A DNA stretch of 8,774 bases from Oribacterium sp. UBA5894. GTDB taxonomy: Bacteria; Bacillota; Clostridia; Lachnospirales; Lachnospiraceae. The stretch is taken from positions 20,146 through 28,919 of the forward strand of contig DJEQ01000109.1 of NCBI GenBank assembly GCA_002431355.1, read 5' to 3'. Positions 1 to 6,972 of this stretch are shown in pieces. Numbering within the stretch: position 1 is the first letter of the stretch; each line of letters begins with the position of its first letter. Position numbers and translations under genes: made by a program. Below the pieces are notes generated by a model. The model had not been told where the DNA came from. It did no database searches and was given only the letters and a program-made list of their open reading frames with translations.

Positions 1-705
1 GGTGGACAGAGACAGCGTGTTGCGATGGGTCGTGCCATCGTTCGTAGACCGAAGGTCTTCCTCATGGATGAGCCGCTCAGTAACCTGGATGCGAAGCTGA
101 GAGCACAGATGCGTGTAGAGATCGCAAAGCTTCACAAGTCTCTGGAGACCACCATCATTTATGTAACGCACGATCAGACCGAGGCCATGACACTGGGCAC
201 CAGAATCGTTGTCATGAAGGATGGTATCATCCAGCAGGTAGATACACCAGAGAACCTTTATGATACCCCATGCAACAAGTTTGTTGCCGGCTTCATTGGT
301 TCCCCGCAGATGAACATGATTGATGCAGAGTGCAAGGCCGAAGGCGAGGATGTCACCCTGACCTTTGCAGGTCACACCATCGTGATGGACCCGGCCAAGG
401 CCAAGAAGCTGAAGGACGGCGGCTATATCGGAAAGACCGTCATCCTTGGCATCCGTCCAGAGCATCTGCATGACGATGCAGACTTCGTAGCAGCACATCC
501 GAAGCAGACCATCAAGGCTGAAATCAAGGTATATGAGATGCTCGGTGCAGAAACCCTTCTGTACTTCGACCTCGGAGAGGCTGGCTGGGTTGCAAGAGTA
601 AACCCGAAGACCACGGCCCGTACCGGATCGACCGTAACCTTCGCACTCGATGAAGCGAAGATTCACGTTTTTGATAAGGAAACAGAGCAGACCATCACAA
701 ACTAA
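1..705 (+). CDS. Sugar ABC-importer ATP-binding protein, MsmX/UgpC/MalK family (5' truncated by window)
   Basis: This is the cytoplasmic ATPase that powers carbohydrate import through a pair of membrane permeases. The frame is open from base 1, so the first ATG inside the window (25) is internal. The visible 234 residues begin inside the ABC signature (GGQRQRVAMGRA). They continue with Walker B LMDEP (visible residues 21-25), the D-loop SNLD (27-30) and the H-loop YVTHDQTEAMT with His57. The remaining C-terminal part fits the TOBE-type regulatory domain of the MalK subfamily (IRPEHL motif near residue 147). Family members are about 370 residues long, so roughly 135 residues with Walker A and the Q-loop lie outside the window. 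No permease or binding-protein gene is visible on this side. Such an ATPase may be shared by several sugar importers, as MsmX is in Bacillus, but that is inference here. A strong terminator follows the stop codon. Confidence 0.95.
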   Translation, partial: GGQRQRVAMGRAIVRRPKVFLMDEPLSNLDAKLRAQMRVEIAKLHKSLETTIIYVTHDQTEAMTLGTRIVVMKDGIIQQVDTPENLYDTPCNKFVAGFIGSPQMNMIDAECKAEGEDVTLTFAGHTIVMDPAKAKKLKDGGYIGKTVILGIRPEHLHDDADFVAAHPKQTIKAEIKVYEMLGAETLLYFDLGEAGWVARVNPKTTARTGSTVTFALDEAKIHVFDKETEQTITN

Positions 706-720
706 ATAATCGCATGCATA

Positions 721-756
721 TCCTCCGGCAGCATCTGCTGCCGGAGGATTTTTATT
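721..756 (+). terminator. Rho-independent terminator after the sugar ATPase gene
   Basis: The arms TCCTCCGGCAGCA (721-733) and TGCTGCCGGAGGA (736-748) are perfectly complementary and GC-rich, around a tiny loop. TTTTTATT follows immediately at 749-756. It lies 16 nt beyond the ATPase stop codon and isolates that transcript from the regulator gene downstream. Confidence 0.95.
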
Positions 757-840
757 GCACGTCGGTCTTTTCCATTCCCGGCGTCCGTTCTCATTTACGT
801 GAAGTCCGTGGATAAAACCCGTCTTACAGCGATCCGATGA

Positions 841-869
841 TTGATTTTAAAATCCGAATCGAGTAGAAT
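841..869 (+). promoter_or_regulatory. Sigma-A-type promoter for the CdaR-like regulator
   Basis: A -35 box TTGATT (841-846) and a -10 box TAGAAT (864-869) are separated by exactly 17 nt. Each box matches its consensus at most positions. The predicted start near 876 gives a leader of about 50 nt before the ATG at 927. The promoter lies downstream of the preceding terminator, so the regulator is probably transcribed separately from the ATPase. Confidence 0.7.
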
Positions 870-926
870 AAGACTGATTATGGAATACCATTTTTTGAAC
901 GAGTATTGTGCAGATAGGAGTAGAGA

Positions 927-2018
927 ATGATTTCAAATCAGGTTTTACAAAGCACGATTGATTCCCTCAAGAGCATTACCCGCGTGGATATCGCCATTGC
1001 GGACATCGATGGAAAGATCCTTGCATCCACCTTTACGGATAATCAGTATACGGAGTCGATGGTTTCATCCTTCGCAGAGTCTCAGGCCGACAGTCAGGCC
1101 GTAGGCGGTTATCAGTTCTTTAAAATCTTTGACGAGCATCAGCTCGAGTATGTGCTGATTGCGATGGGCGACAGCGATGATGTCTACATGGTCGGAAAGC
1201 TCGCAGCATTCCAGATTCAGACCCTTCTTGTCGCATACAAGGAAAAATTTGATAAGGATAACTTCATCAAGAACCTTCTGCTCGATAACCTTCTGCTCGT
1301 CGACATTTATAACCGCGCAAAGAAGCTTCACATTGATGTCAGTGTAAAGCGTGTGGTTTATATCGTTGAAACAAAGAAGAGCACCAGTGATTCCGGTGCC
1401 CTGGAGGCTTTGAAGACACTTTTCGCCGCCAAGACGCATGACTTCGTGACCGCGGTGGATGAGAAGAATGTCATCGTCGTAAAGGAAGTGAAGCCAACCG
1501 AAACCTCTGATGAGCTTCATCATGTGGCGGAGACCATCCTTGATATGCTGGAGACCGAAGCCATGATCGAGGCACGTGTAAGCTACGGTACCGTTGTGAA
1601 CGAAATCAAGGATGTTTCGAAATCCTATAAGGAAGCAAAGATGGCCCTGGAGGTTGGGAAAATCTTCTACGCCGAGCGAAACATCATTGCCTACAATCGT
1701 CTGGGCATTGGCCGTCTGATTTATCAGCTGCCGCTTCCGCTGTGTAAGATGTTTATCCGTGAGATTTTTACCGGTGTTTCTCCAGATGAATTCGACGAAG
1801 AGACGCTGACCACAATCAACAAGTTCTTTGAGAACAACCTGAATGTGTCAGAGACCTCCCGTCAGCTGTACATCCATCGAAACACCCTGGTGTACCGTCT
1901 CGACAAGCTTCAGCGTTCAACTGGTCTTGACCTCCGTGTATTTGATGATGCCATCACCTTTAAGATCGCACTTATGGTTGTGAAGTACATGAAGTACATG
2001 GAAGCAATCGATTATTAA
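927..2018 (+). CDS. CdaR/PucR-like transcriptional regulator with C-terminal helix-turn-helix
   Basis: This 363-residue cytoplasmic DNA-binding protein resembles sugar-diacid regulators of the CdaR family. Residues 1-100 look like the N-terminal ligand-sensing region (DIAIADIDGKILAST near 21-35). Residues about 128-255 match the degenerate GGDEF-like middle domain, including RVSYGTVVNEIKDVSKSYKEA at 217-237. Residues about 293-350 form the PucR-type helix-turn-helix, with NNLNVSETSRQLYIHRNTLVYRL and the conserved RNT at 318-320. The start is supported by AGGAG (916-920) six bases before the ATG. The gene follows a sugar-importer ATPase but has its own promoter and terminator. Regulation of carbohydrate uptake is therefore a reasonable guess. 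The ligand and target genes cannot be read from the sequence, and a sugar-diacid ligand is not shown. Confidence 0.88.
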   Translation: MISNQVLQSTIDSLKSITRVDIAIADIDGKILASTFTDNQYTESMVSSFAESQADSQAVGGYQFFKIFDEHQLEYVLIAMGDSDDVYMVGKLAAFQIQTLLVAYKEKFDKDNFIKNLLLDNLLLVDIYNRAKKLHIDVSVKRVVYIVETKKSTSDSGALEALKTLFAAKTHDFVTAVDEKNVIVVKEVKPTETSDELHHVAETILDMLETEAMIEARVSYGTVVNEIKDVSKSYKEAKMALEVGKIFYAERNIIAYNRLGIGRLIYQLPLPLCKMFIREIFTGVSPDEFDEETLTTINKFFENNLNVSETSRQLYIHRNTLVYRLDKLQRSTGLDLRVFDDAITFKIALMVVKYMKYMEAIDY

Positions 2019-2080
2019 AACCTGCGTAATACGGTCACCGCATATTCTCGATTGAAATCTTAAGAGAATTGACATGAATG

Positions 2081-2117
2081 AACCGGTCCATAGTGTATAC
2101 ACTGTGGGCCGGTTTTT
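2081..2117 (+). terminator. Rho-independent terminator after the CdaR-like gene
   Basis: A long inverted repeat has 17-nt arms at 2081-2097 and 2098-2114. They pair throughout except for two G-U wobbles, and the centre is the palindrome GTGTATACAC. A run of five T (2113-2117) ends the structure. It separates the regulator from the ftsE operon. Confidence 0.88.
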
Positions 2118-2236
2118 GGTACACTTACATGGATGCACCCTGTATGCCTTTCCTGCTCATGCTCACAGCCTTCTGCAGCACGGACAGTGGATAAAAGGGA
2201 ACGCACATATACTCCAGTCAAAGGACCTTTACGCGA

Positions 2237-3133
2237 ATGATTGAAATCAGAAACGTTTCCAAAACCTATAAAAACGGAGTCGAAGCGCTCCGAAACATCA
2301 GTCTCACCATCCCGGATGGCGAATTCTGCTTTATCGTCGGCCGCAGCGGCTCTGGAAAATCCACGCTGGTGCGTCTCCTGACGAAGGAGCTTGAACCGAC
2401 GGAAGGAGAGATCATGGTGAATGAGCTCGCCCTTCAGCGCATGAAGCGGCGTCATGTACCGAAGTATCGCCGTCGCCTCGGTGTCGTATTTCAGGATTTT
2501 CGGCTCCTGGAGGATCGTACTGTATATGAAAATGTCGGCTTTGCAGAGCTGATCGCCGGGAAGTCCAATGCAGAAATCCGGAACGATGTGGCAGAAATGC
2601 TCGAGCGTGTCGGGCTCAGTGACAAGCGCGATGCCTATCCGCGTGAGCTGAGTGGCGGCGAACAGCAGCGGACAGCCATTGCCCGTGCCCTGATCAATCA
2701 GCCCGAGATTCTGATCGCCGATGAGCCGACCGGAAACCTCGACCATGAAAATGCGCTCGGCATCATGAAGCTCCTCGCGTCCATTCATGCGCAGGGCACC
2801 ACCGTCATCGTGATCACTCATGATCTCGAGCTTGTGCGGACCATGCAGAAGCGCACCGTCCATATGGCACACGGTGAAATCGTCTCGGACACAGCAGCTG
2901 GAGCGCAGCCTGAGAAGGACGATGTACAACCGGAGGCGGTGGCAGCAGATCCCGCGACCGTCGATATGGAAGCACCGAATGGTACCGCAGAGACCATGCC
3001 GACAGACAGTACCGCACCTCTGCCACGCCGTGGACGCTCACGTCGAAAGCCCGAGAGCACGGAAATCGCGGAGCAGCAGGACCACCATCGTCCACGTTAT
3101 CTCAGTCGTAAAAAGGGAGGCAGCGCATCATGA
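2237..3133 (+). CDS. ftsE: Cell-division ABC ATPase FtsE with long C-terminal extension
   Basis: FtsE is the cytoplasmic ATPase of the FtsEX complex, which uses ATP hydrolysis to control peptidoglycan hydrolases across the membrane. All ABC motifs are present: Walker A GRSGSGKST (35-43), Q-loop Gln86 in VVFQDFRLL, signature LSGGEQQR (138-145), Walker B ILIADEP (158-164) and H-loop His195. The opening MIEIRNVSKTYKNG is typical of FtsE and supports the ATG at 2237; AAAGGA (2220-2225) lies 11 nt upstream of it. FtsE proteins are usually about 220-230 residues, whereas this one has 298. Residues from about 219 form an extra tail: first Ala/Pro/Thr/acidic, then strongly basic (PRRGRSRRK, RYLSRKK). 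The stop overlaps the ftsX start as ATGA. A strong promoter is not obvious in 2118-2236. Confidence 0.96.
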   Translation: MIEIRNVSKTYKNGVEALRNISLTIPDGEFCFIVGRSGSGKSTLVRLLTKELEPTEGEIMVNELALQRMKRRHVPKYRRRLGVVFQDFRLLEDRTVYENVGFAELIAGKSNAEIRNDVAEMLERVGLSDKRDAYPRELSGGEQQRTAIARALINQPEILIADEPTGNLDHENALGIMKLLASIHAQGTTVIVITHDLELVRTMQKRTVHMAHGEIVSDTAAGAQPEKDDVQPEAVAADPATVDMEAPNGTAETMPTDSTAPLPRRGRSRRKPESTEIAEQQDHHRPRYLSRKKGGSAS

Positions 3134-4038
3134 AGCCAAATGCCATCGGGTACTGTATCCGCTCCGGATTCAAAAACATACTGCACAATAAGCTGTTTTC
3201 AGCGGCATCCACAGCCACCATTGCCGCCTGCATTTTCCTGTTCTGTCTCTTCTTCGCCATCATTTCGAATGTGCAGAACGTTGCGAAGACCGCAGAGACC
3301 ACGGTCGGCATTACCGTCTTTTTTACGGATGACGCCAGCAGCGATGAGGTAAAGGCGGTCGGCGAGGCCATTGAAGCACGCCCAGAGGTGAAGAGTGCAC
3401 ACTATACCTCTGCAGAAGAGGCCTGGGATGAGTTTAAGAGTGACTACTTCGATGACAACGAGCTCCTGGCGCAGGCCTTTGCTGAGGACAACCCGCTCGC
3501 GAACTCGCAGAGCTATGAGATCTTTCTTTATAACATTCAGGATCAGCAGACGATCGTCGACTGGCTGCACAGCTTTCCGGTCGTGCGTCAGGTAAACTAT
3601 TCCAATGCTGCCGTCACAGGACTCAGCTCCCTGAACCGCATCATTTCACTGCTCAGCGTCGTGATTATCACGATCCTGCTGGCGGTATCGGTTTTTCTGA
3701 TCAGCAATACGATTTCCGTGGCAGCGCAGTTCCGTCGTCATGAAAATATGATCATGAAGATGCTGGGCGCGACCAATCTGATGATTCGTCTGCCGTTTCT
3801 GGTCGAAGGCATGATTCTCGGCCTGTTCGGTGCACTGATCCCGCTCGCTGCCATTTATCTGATCTATGAGAAGGCCGCCCGCTATATCACGGCGCACTTC
3901 GTGGCCATTTCAAGCCTGTTTCAGCCGATCCCGATTCATACGATCTTTCCGGAGATGGTGACGGTTGCACTGGGACTCGGCGTCGGTGTGGGCTTCGTTG
4001 TTTCCTTTTTCACGATTCGAAAATCGCTGAGAGTGTAA
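3130..4038 (+). CDS. ftsX: Cell-division membrane protein FtsX
   Basis: FtsX is the integral-membrane partner of FtsE and the link to the extracellular hydrolase. The 302-residue protein shows the family layout. A short cytoplasmic N-terminus leads into TM1 (about 24-46). A large extracellular domain follows (about 47-170), with the characteristic VFF strand (63-65) and a mixed alpha/beta pattern. TM2 (about 171-194) precedes a cytoplasmic loop with the conserved RRHENMIMKMLGAT (202-215). TM3 (about 221-246) and TM4 (about 276-296) end the protein. The start overlaps the ftsE stop by four bases. AAGGGAGG ending at 3120 gives a good ribosome binding site nine bases upstream, so the two subunits should be made together. 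Length and topology are normal for Gram-positive FtsX. Confidence 0.96.
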   Translation: MKPNAIGYCIRSGFKNILHNKLFSAASTATIAACIFLFCLFFAIISNVQNVAKTAETTVGITVFFTDDASSDEVKAVGEAIEARPEVKSAHYTSAEEAWDEFKSDYFDDNELLAQAFAEDNPLANSQSYEIFLYNIQDQQTIVDWLHSFPVVRQVNYSNAAVTGLSSLNRIISLLSVVIITILLAVSVFLISNTISVAAQFRRHENMIMKMLGATNLMIRLPFLVEGMILGLFGALIPLAAIYLIYEKAARYITAHFVAISSLFQPIPIHTIFPEMVTVALGLGVGVGFVVSFFTIRKSLRV

Positions 4039-4041
4039 GCC

Positions 4042-5370
4042 ATGAAAAAAACAGGACGAAAAAGATTCTATATCCTCGCGGCAGCACTTCTGCTGTCACT
4101 GAACTGTACGGCCATGCCAAATCTTGCCGCCGAGAGCGAAAAAAAGACGATCGATACGGCAAAGAAAACCATTGATGCGAATCAGGCAGCCATCGATGCG
4201 CTGAAGGAGGAGCAGTCCAAGGTTCAGGATACCATCAGCGGACTTCAGAGCCAGAAGGCCGACACTGCAAGCTACATAAAGGCACTCGATGAGAGCATGA
4301 CCGCGCTCACGAATGAAGTAAATGAGCTCAATGCCTCCATCGCGCAGAAGCAGCTCGACATCCAGTTCACGGAGGGGCAGCTTGCGGAGGCTACCCAGAC
4401 CGAATCGAATCAGTATGCCAGCATGAAGCTCCGTATCCGCTTTATGTATGAGAAGGGGGATACCAGCTTCATCGACATGATTCTGAATGCAAAGAGCTGG
4501 TCGGACCTCCTGAATAAAGCCGAATACATCGCAAAGATCACCGAATACGACCGGCAGAAGCTGAGTGAGTTTGAGGAAACGAAGCAGCTGGTCACAAATA
4601 CAAATCTTCAGCTGGAGGCGGAGCAGGCACAGCTTGTAGCCATGCAGGCGTCTGCCAGTGCGAAGCAGCAGAGTGTAGCCACCCTGCTGAACCAGAAGAA
4701 CCAGGAGCTGGCCTCCTATAATCAGAAGCTCCGTTCCGCCCAGTCAACCGCAGATCAGCAGCAGGATCAGATCGATGATCTCAGTGCCGACATCCGTGCA
4801 CAGGAAAACACGATCGTCGCTATGGAAAAGGAAATCCAGCGAAAGGAAGAGGAAGCGCGGAAGAAAGCGGAAGCCGAAGCAAAGGCGAAGGAAGAGGCCG
4901 CTCGAAAGGCAGCCGAAGCCGCCGGAAAGGATCCCGATACTGTAAAGGAGGTGAAGCCGGACTATACCACGCGGACGCTGTCCGGCGGCCTTACCTGGCC
5001 GGTTCCATCCGGCGGACGCATTACCAGCACCTTTGGCGCGCGGGAGGCACCGACGGAGGGCGCCAGCACCTACCACAAGGGCATTGACATTGCCGCCTCG
5101 AGCGGTTCGAAGGTCGTCGCGTCGGCGAGCGGTGAGGTCGTCATTGCAACCTACTCTGCATCCGCCGGAAACTATGTCATGATCAACCATGGCAGTGGCG
5201 TATATACCGTCTACATGCACATGGCAAATCTCAATGTCTCCGAAGGACAGGAGGTTTCGGCCGGACAGAGCATCGGCACCGTCGGCTCGACTGGATACTC
5301 CACCGGTCCGCATCTGCACTTCGGTGTCCGTAAAAATGGAAGCTATGTAGACCCACAGAGTCTCATGTAA
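4042..5370 (+). CDS. Secreted coiled-coil M23 peptidoglycan endopeptidase, probable FtsEX partner
   Basis: This 442-residue exported protein resembles the EnvC/PcsB/CwlO type of hydrolase. It has a basic start and hydrophobic core (residues 5-21) with a likely signal-peptidase site near NLAA-ES (27-32). Cys22 lacks a good lipobox. Two long coiled coils follow (about 34-126 and 165-295), joined by the segment FMYEKGDTSFIDMILNAKSW (134-153) typical of PcsB-like coiled-coil domains. A Lys/Glu/Ala-rich stretch leads to the M23/LytM domain (about 318-440). All expected zinc and catalytic residues are present: His345 and Asp349 in HKGID, His393 in YMHM, and His424 and His426 in HLH. It is therefore predicted to cut peptide cross-links itself, unlike E. 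coli EnvC, whose LytM domain is degenerate. The gene starts 3 nt after ftsX with only a weak GAGAG site, which suggests translational coupling. Confidence 0.93.
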   Translation: MKKTGRKRFYILAAALLLSLNCTAMPNLAAESEKKTIDTAKKTIDANQAAIDALKEEQSKVQDTISGLQSQKADTASYIKALDESMTALTNEVNELNASIAQKQLDIQFTEGQLAEATQTESNQYASMKLRIRFMYEKGDTSFIDMILNAKSWSDLLNKAEYIAKITEYDRQKLSEFEETKQLVTNTNLQLEAEQAQLVAMQASASAKQQSVATLLNQKNQELASYNQKLRSAQSTADQQQDQIDDLSADIRAQENTIVAMEKEIQRKEEEARKKAEAEAKAKEEAARKAAEAAGKDPDTVKEVKPDYTTRTLSGGLTWPVPSGGRITSTFGAREAPTEGASTYHKGIDIAASSGSKVVASASGEVVIATYSASAGNYVMINHGSGVYTVYMHMANLNVSEGQEVSAGQSIGTVGSTGYSTGPHLHFGVRKNGSYVDPQSLM

Positions 5371-5378
5371 AGAAGCAA

Positions 5379-5440
5379 AGCATCGGCGAAATGGACCGAA
5401 TCGCGCTGCAAGCGCTCGTCCGCGATGCTGTTATTTCATT
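5379..5440 (+). other. Hairpin between the M23 gene and ispF, possible weak terminator
   Basis: AGCATCG-G-CG (5379-5388) pairs with CGCGATGCT (5421-5429), leaving one bulged G. Inside the loop is a second small stem, GCGCT/AGCGC, at 5403-5415. The following bases GTTATTTCATT are T-rich but broken, so this is at best a weak terminator or attenuator. It sits eight bases after the M23 stop and just before the ispF ribosome binding site. Confidence 0.35.
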
Positions 5441-5455
5441 CATCAGGAGGTACCT

Positions 5456-5923
5456 ATGCGAATTGGAACAGGATACGACGTACACAAGCTGGTAGAAGGC
5501 CGCGCCTTGATTCTCGGCGGCGTTACCATTCCTTACGAGCTCGGACTCGATGGACACAGTGACGCGGATGTCATCGTGCACGCCATCATGGATGCACTGC
5601 TTGGGGCGGCTGCACTGGGCGACATTGGCCAGCACTTTCCGGATACAGACCCGCACTATAAGGGCGCCGATTCCATCGCGCTTCTTCAGGAGGTCGGGCA
5701 CATACTCGCAGCCCACGGCTATCGCATCGAAAACATTGATTCCACGATCATTGCGCAGCGCCCGAAGCTGATGGGGTATCTGCCGGACATGCGGAAGAAC
5801 GTGGCTGCCGCCCTGCAGCTGTCGGTGGATCAGGTTTCCATCAAGGCGACGACGGAAGAGCATCTCGGCTTTACCGGCCGCGGCGAGGGCATCAGCGCTC
5901 AGGCCGTTGCACTGCTCAGCTAA
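5456..5923 (+). CDS. ispF: 2-C-methyl-D-erythritol 2,4-cyclodiphosphate synthase
   Basis: IspF acts in the non-mevalonate (MEP) isoprenoid pathway. It cyclises 4-diphosphocytidyl-2-C-methyl-D-erythritol 2-phosphate to MEcPP, releasing CMP, as a cytosolic trimer. The 155-residue length is standard. The zinc ligands Asp8 and His10 lie in GYDVHKL and His42 in ADVIVHAIMDALLGA. The HSDADV motif is at 34-39, and the nucleotide-binding signature KATTEEHLGFTGRGEG is at 130-145. AGGAGG (5445-5450) lies five bases before the ATG, which fixes the start. No other isoprenoid gene is nearby. The gene may be read through from the FtsEX operon or have its own promoter in the 85-nt gap; no convincing promoter is visible there. 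Confidence 0.97.
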   Translation: MRIGTGYDVHKLVEGRALILGGVTIPYELGLDGHSDADVIVHAIMDALLGAAALGDIGQHFPDTDPHYKGADSIALLQEVGHILAAHGYRIENIDSTIIAQRPKLMGYLPDMRKNVAAALQLSVDQVSIKATTEEHLGFTGRGEGISAQAVALLS

Positions 5924-5968
5924 AAAAAGAGCTTCGATTTCGCTCAGATGCGAAGTCGAAGCTTTTTT
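5922..5968. terminator. Bidirectional terminator between convergent ispF and the lipid-kinase gene
   Basis: Arms AGCTTCGATTTCGC (5930-5943) and GCGAAGTCGAAGCT (5950-5963) form a 14-bp stem with one wobble around the loop TCAGAT. Seven A precede it (5922-5928) and a six-T run follows (5963-5968), so it can stop transcription on both strands. It overlaps the stop codons of both genes: the ispF TAA at 5921-5923 and the minus-strand stop at 5944-5946, inside the loop. Confidence 0.93.
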
Positions 5969-6879
5969 GGTATACAGGTCAAGGTAAAATCCGTCTGTGC
6001 ACCGATGGCCTCACCGTCCACATGGACGGGCAATGCCTTTTCCGTATGGATCACCGCCTCCCGGCAGCGATAGAGGTGAACGCCGGTGTGCCGGACATGC
6101 TGTCCGAAAATACTCGCCACCATAATGGCCGCGAGCCGCCACTTATATTTCGTACTCACAATACAGATATCCAGGAAACCATCCGCACCATCGGCCTGCG
6201 GGCAGACCATGTAACCGCCATCGAAGGGATGGACATGCGCCGAAATAAAAAGGATATTGTTAAATTCATGCCGCTTCTCCCCATCGAGGATCACGTAGCC
6301 GTGACTCTGCCGTGCACGCAGAATCTCTCGCATAAAATGATGGAGATAGCTGATGCGTCGTTTTGGAAATGGCGCTTTTTTTGTTTCCTGAGCCTCTTCA
6401 CGGTTCTCAGGCGCAAGCGGTGGGAACAGCGCCGCATCGAAGCCGATTCCGGAGCTCACAGCGAAGCGCCGGTTCAGACTTGCACAGTTCAGCACACCGT
6501 AATCCAGAAGCAGCTCATCCGAAGGATTCATGAGCCGCCGGATCTGTGCCTTCAGCGTATAACGCTTCCGATAGCAGCGGGCGATGTCATTGTCCACCTT
6601 TGTCGGGATATAGGCCAGGGATATGCGGTCACTGTCGAGGTGAAGACCATCAACCACCTCATTGAGGGTCCCTTCTCCACCGATCACCGTGATGATGCGG
6701 TTCTCCATGCAGCGCTCCGACAGCATCCGCGCATAGCGTCGCGCATCGCCGGTCTTTTCCGTGAGAAACGCCTCTACCTGATTCATCTGATGTGTCCGCT
6801 GCAGGTATTTGAGAAGCCGGTTCCAGATTTTACGTCCACGCCCACCGGAGGCCTGCGGATTAATGATAAAATAATACAT
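5944..6879 (-). CDS. Diacylglycerol/lipid kinase family protein (YegS/DgkB-like) with altered nucleotide-binding motifs
   Basis: Enzymes of this family phosphorylate diacylglycerol or related lipids with ATP at the inner face of the membrane. The 311-residue protein starts MYYFIINPQASGG, the usual opening of the kinase domain. The start at 6879 is backed by GGAGG (complement of 6884-6888) four bases upstream; the frame is open further upstream, but that part has no family features. The C-terminal domain looks normal: SSGIGFDA (142-149), GGYMVCPQADGADGFLDI (221-238) and HVDGE (286-290). Two normally conserved nucleotide-site motifs differ. GGDGT reads GGEGT (67-71), and the usual GTxNDxAR reads KVDNDIAR (94-101). 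It may therefore be a divergent or weakly active kinase. The gene is convergent with ispF and divergent from htrA. Confidence 0.85.
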   Translation of the reverse strand: MYYFIINPQASGGRGRKIWNRLLKYLQRTHQMNQVEAFLTEKTGDARRYARMLSERCMENRIITVIGGEGTLNEVVDGLHLDSDRISLAYIPTKVDNDIARCYRKRYTLKAQIRRLMNPSDELLLDYGVLNCASLNRRFAVSSGIGFDAALFPPLAPENREEAQETKKAPFPKRRISYLHHFMREILRARQSHGYVILDGEKRHEFNNILFISAHVHPFDGGYMVCPQADGADGFLDICIVSTKYKWRLAAIMVASIFGQHVRHTGVHLYRCREAVIHTEKALPVHVDGEAIGAQTDFTLTCIPKKLRLRI

Positions 6880-6906
6880 ACTTCCTCCGAAGCTTTCTAT
6901 GCTGCT

Positions 6907-6915
6907 ATCATAGCA
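6907..6915 (-). promoter_or_regulatory. Probable extended -10 promoter for the lipid-kinase gene
   Basis: Read on the minus strand, this is TGCTATGAT, an extended -10 element (TGn followed by TATGAT, a close match to TATAAT). The matching -35 region, GAGACG at 6930-6935, is poor, as is common for extended -10 promoters. Initiation near 6900 would leave a leader of about 20 nt containing the GGAGG site. Confidence 0.5.
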
Positions 6916-6947
6916 TTTTATCGATGGAACGTCTCTTAAAAGACTGT

Positions 6948-6972
6948 AAACTGCATATTTTATATGCAGTTT
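6948..6972. repeat. Perfect 11-bp inverted repeat upstream of the lipid-kinase promoter
   Basis: Arms AAACTGCATAT (6948-6958) and ATATGCAGTTT (6962-6972) flank TTT. CTG at 6944-6946 and CAG at 6973-6975 can extend the pairing past a bulged T. There is no T-run on either side, so it is not a standard terminator. It is placed about 50-70 bp upstream of the predicted kinase transcription start, where a regulator could bind. Function is unknown. Confidence 0.75.

Noticed and set aside
881..898. ATGG/CCAT mini-hairpin followed by six T ahead of the CdaR-like gene
   Set aside because: A 4-bp AT-containing stem is too weak for a terminator. It lies in the leader after a good promoter.
2208..2213. 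TATACT as a -10 box for ftsE
   Set aside because: No acceptable -35 box lies 16-18 nt upstream, so I did not annotate a promoter.
2060..2929. 289-codon minus-strand frame overlapping ftsE
   Set aside because: It runs antisense through the ftsE core, whose ABC motifs are unambiguous, and through the regulator's terminator. No protein family is recognisable.
4060..4135. Lipoprotein signal in the M23 protein (Cys22)
   Set aside because: The residues before the cysteine (SLN) do not fit the lipobox. An ordinary signal peptide with a later Ala-Ala cleavage site fits better.
4744..5319. 191-codon minus-strand frame opposite the M23 domain
   Set aside because: Antisense to the conserved M23 domain. 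Its composition follows from the codon pattern of the real gene.
6022..6939. Long open frame on the + strand opposite the lipid-kinase gene (305 codons)
   Set aside because: It has no recognisable motif or ribosome binding site and is antisense to a gene with clear kinase-family motifs. It is a shadow frame.
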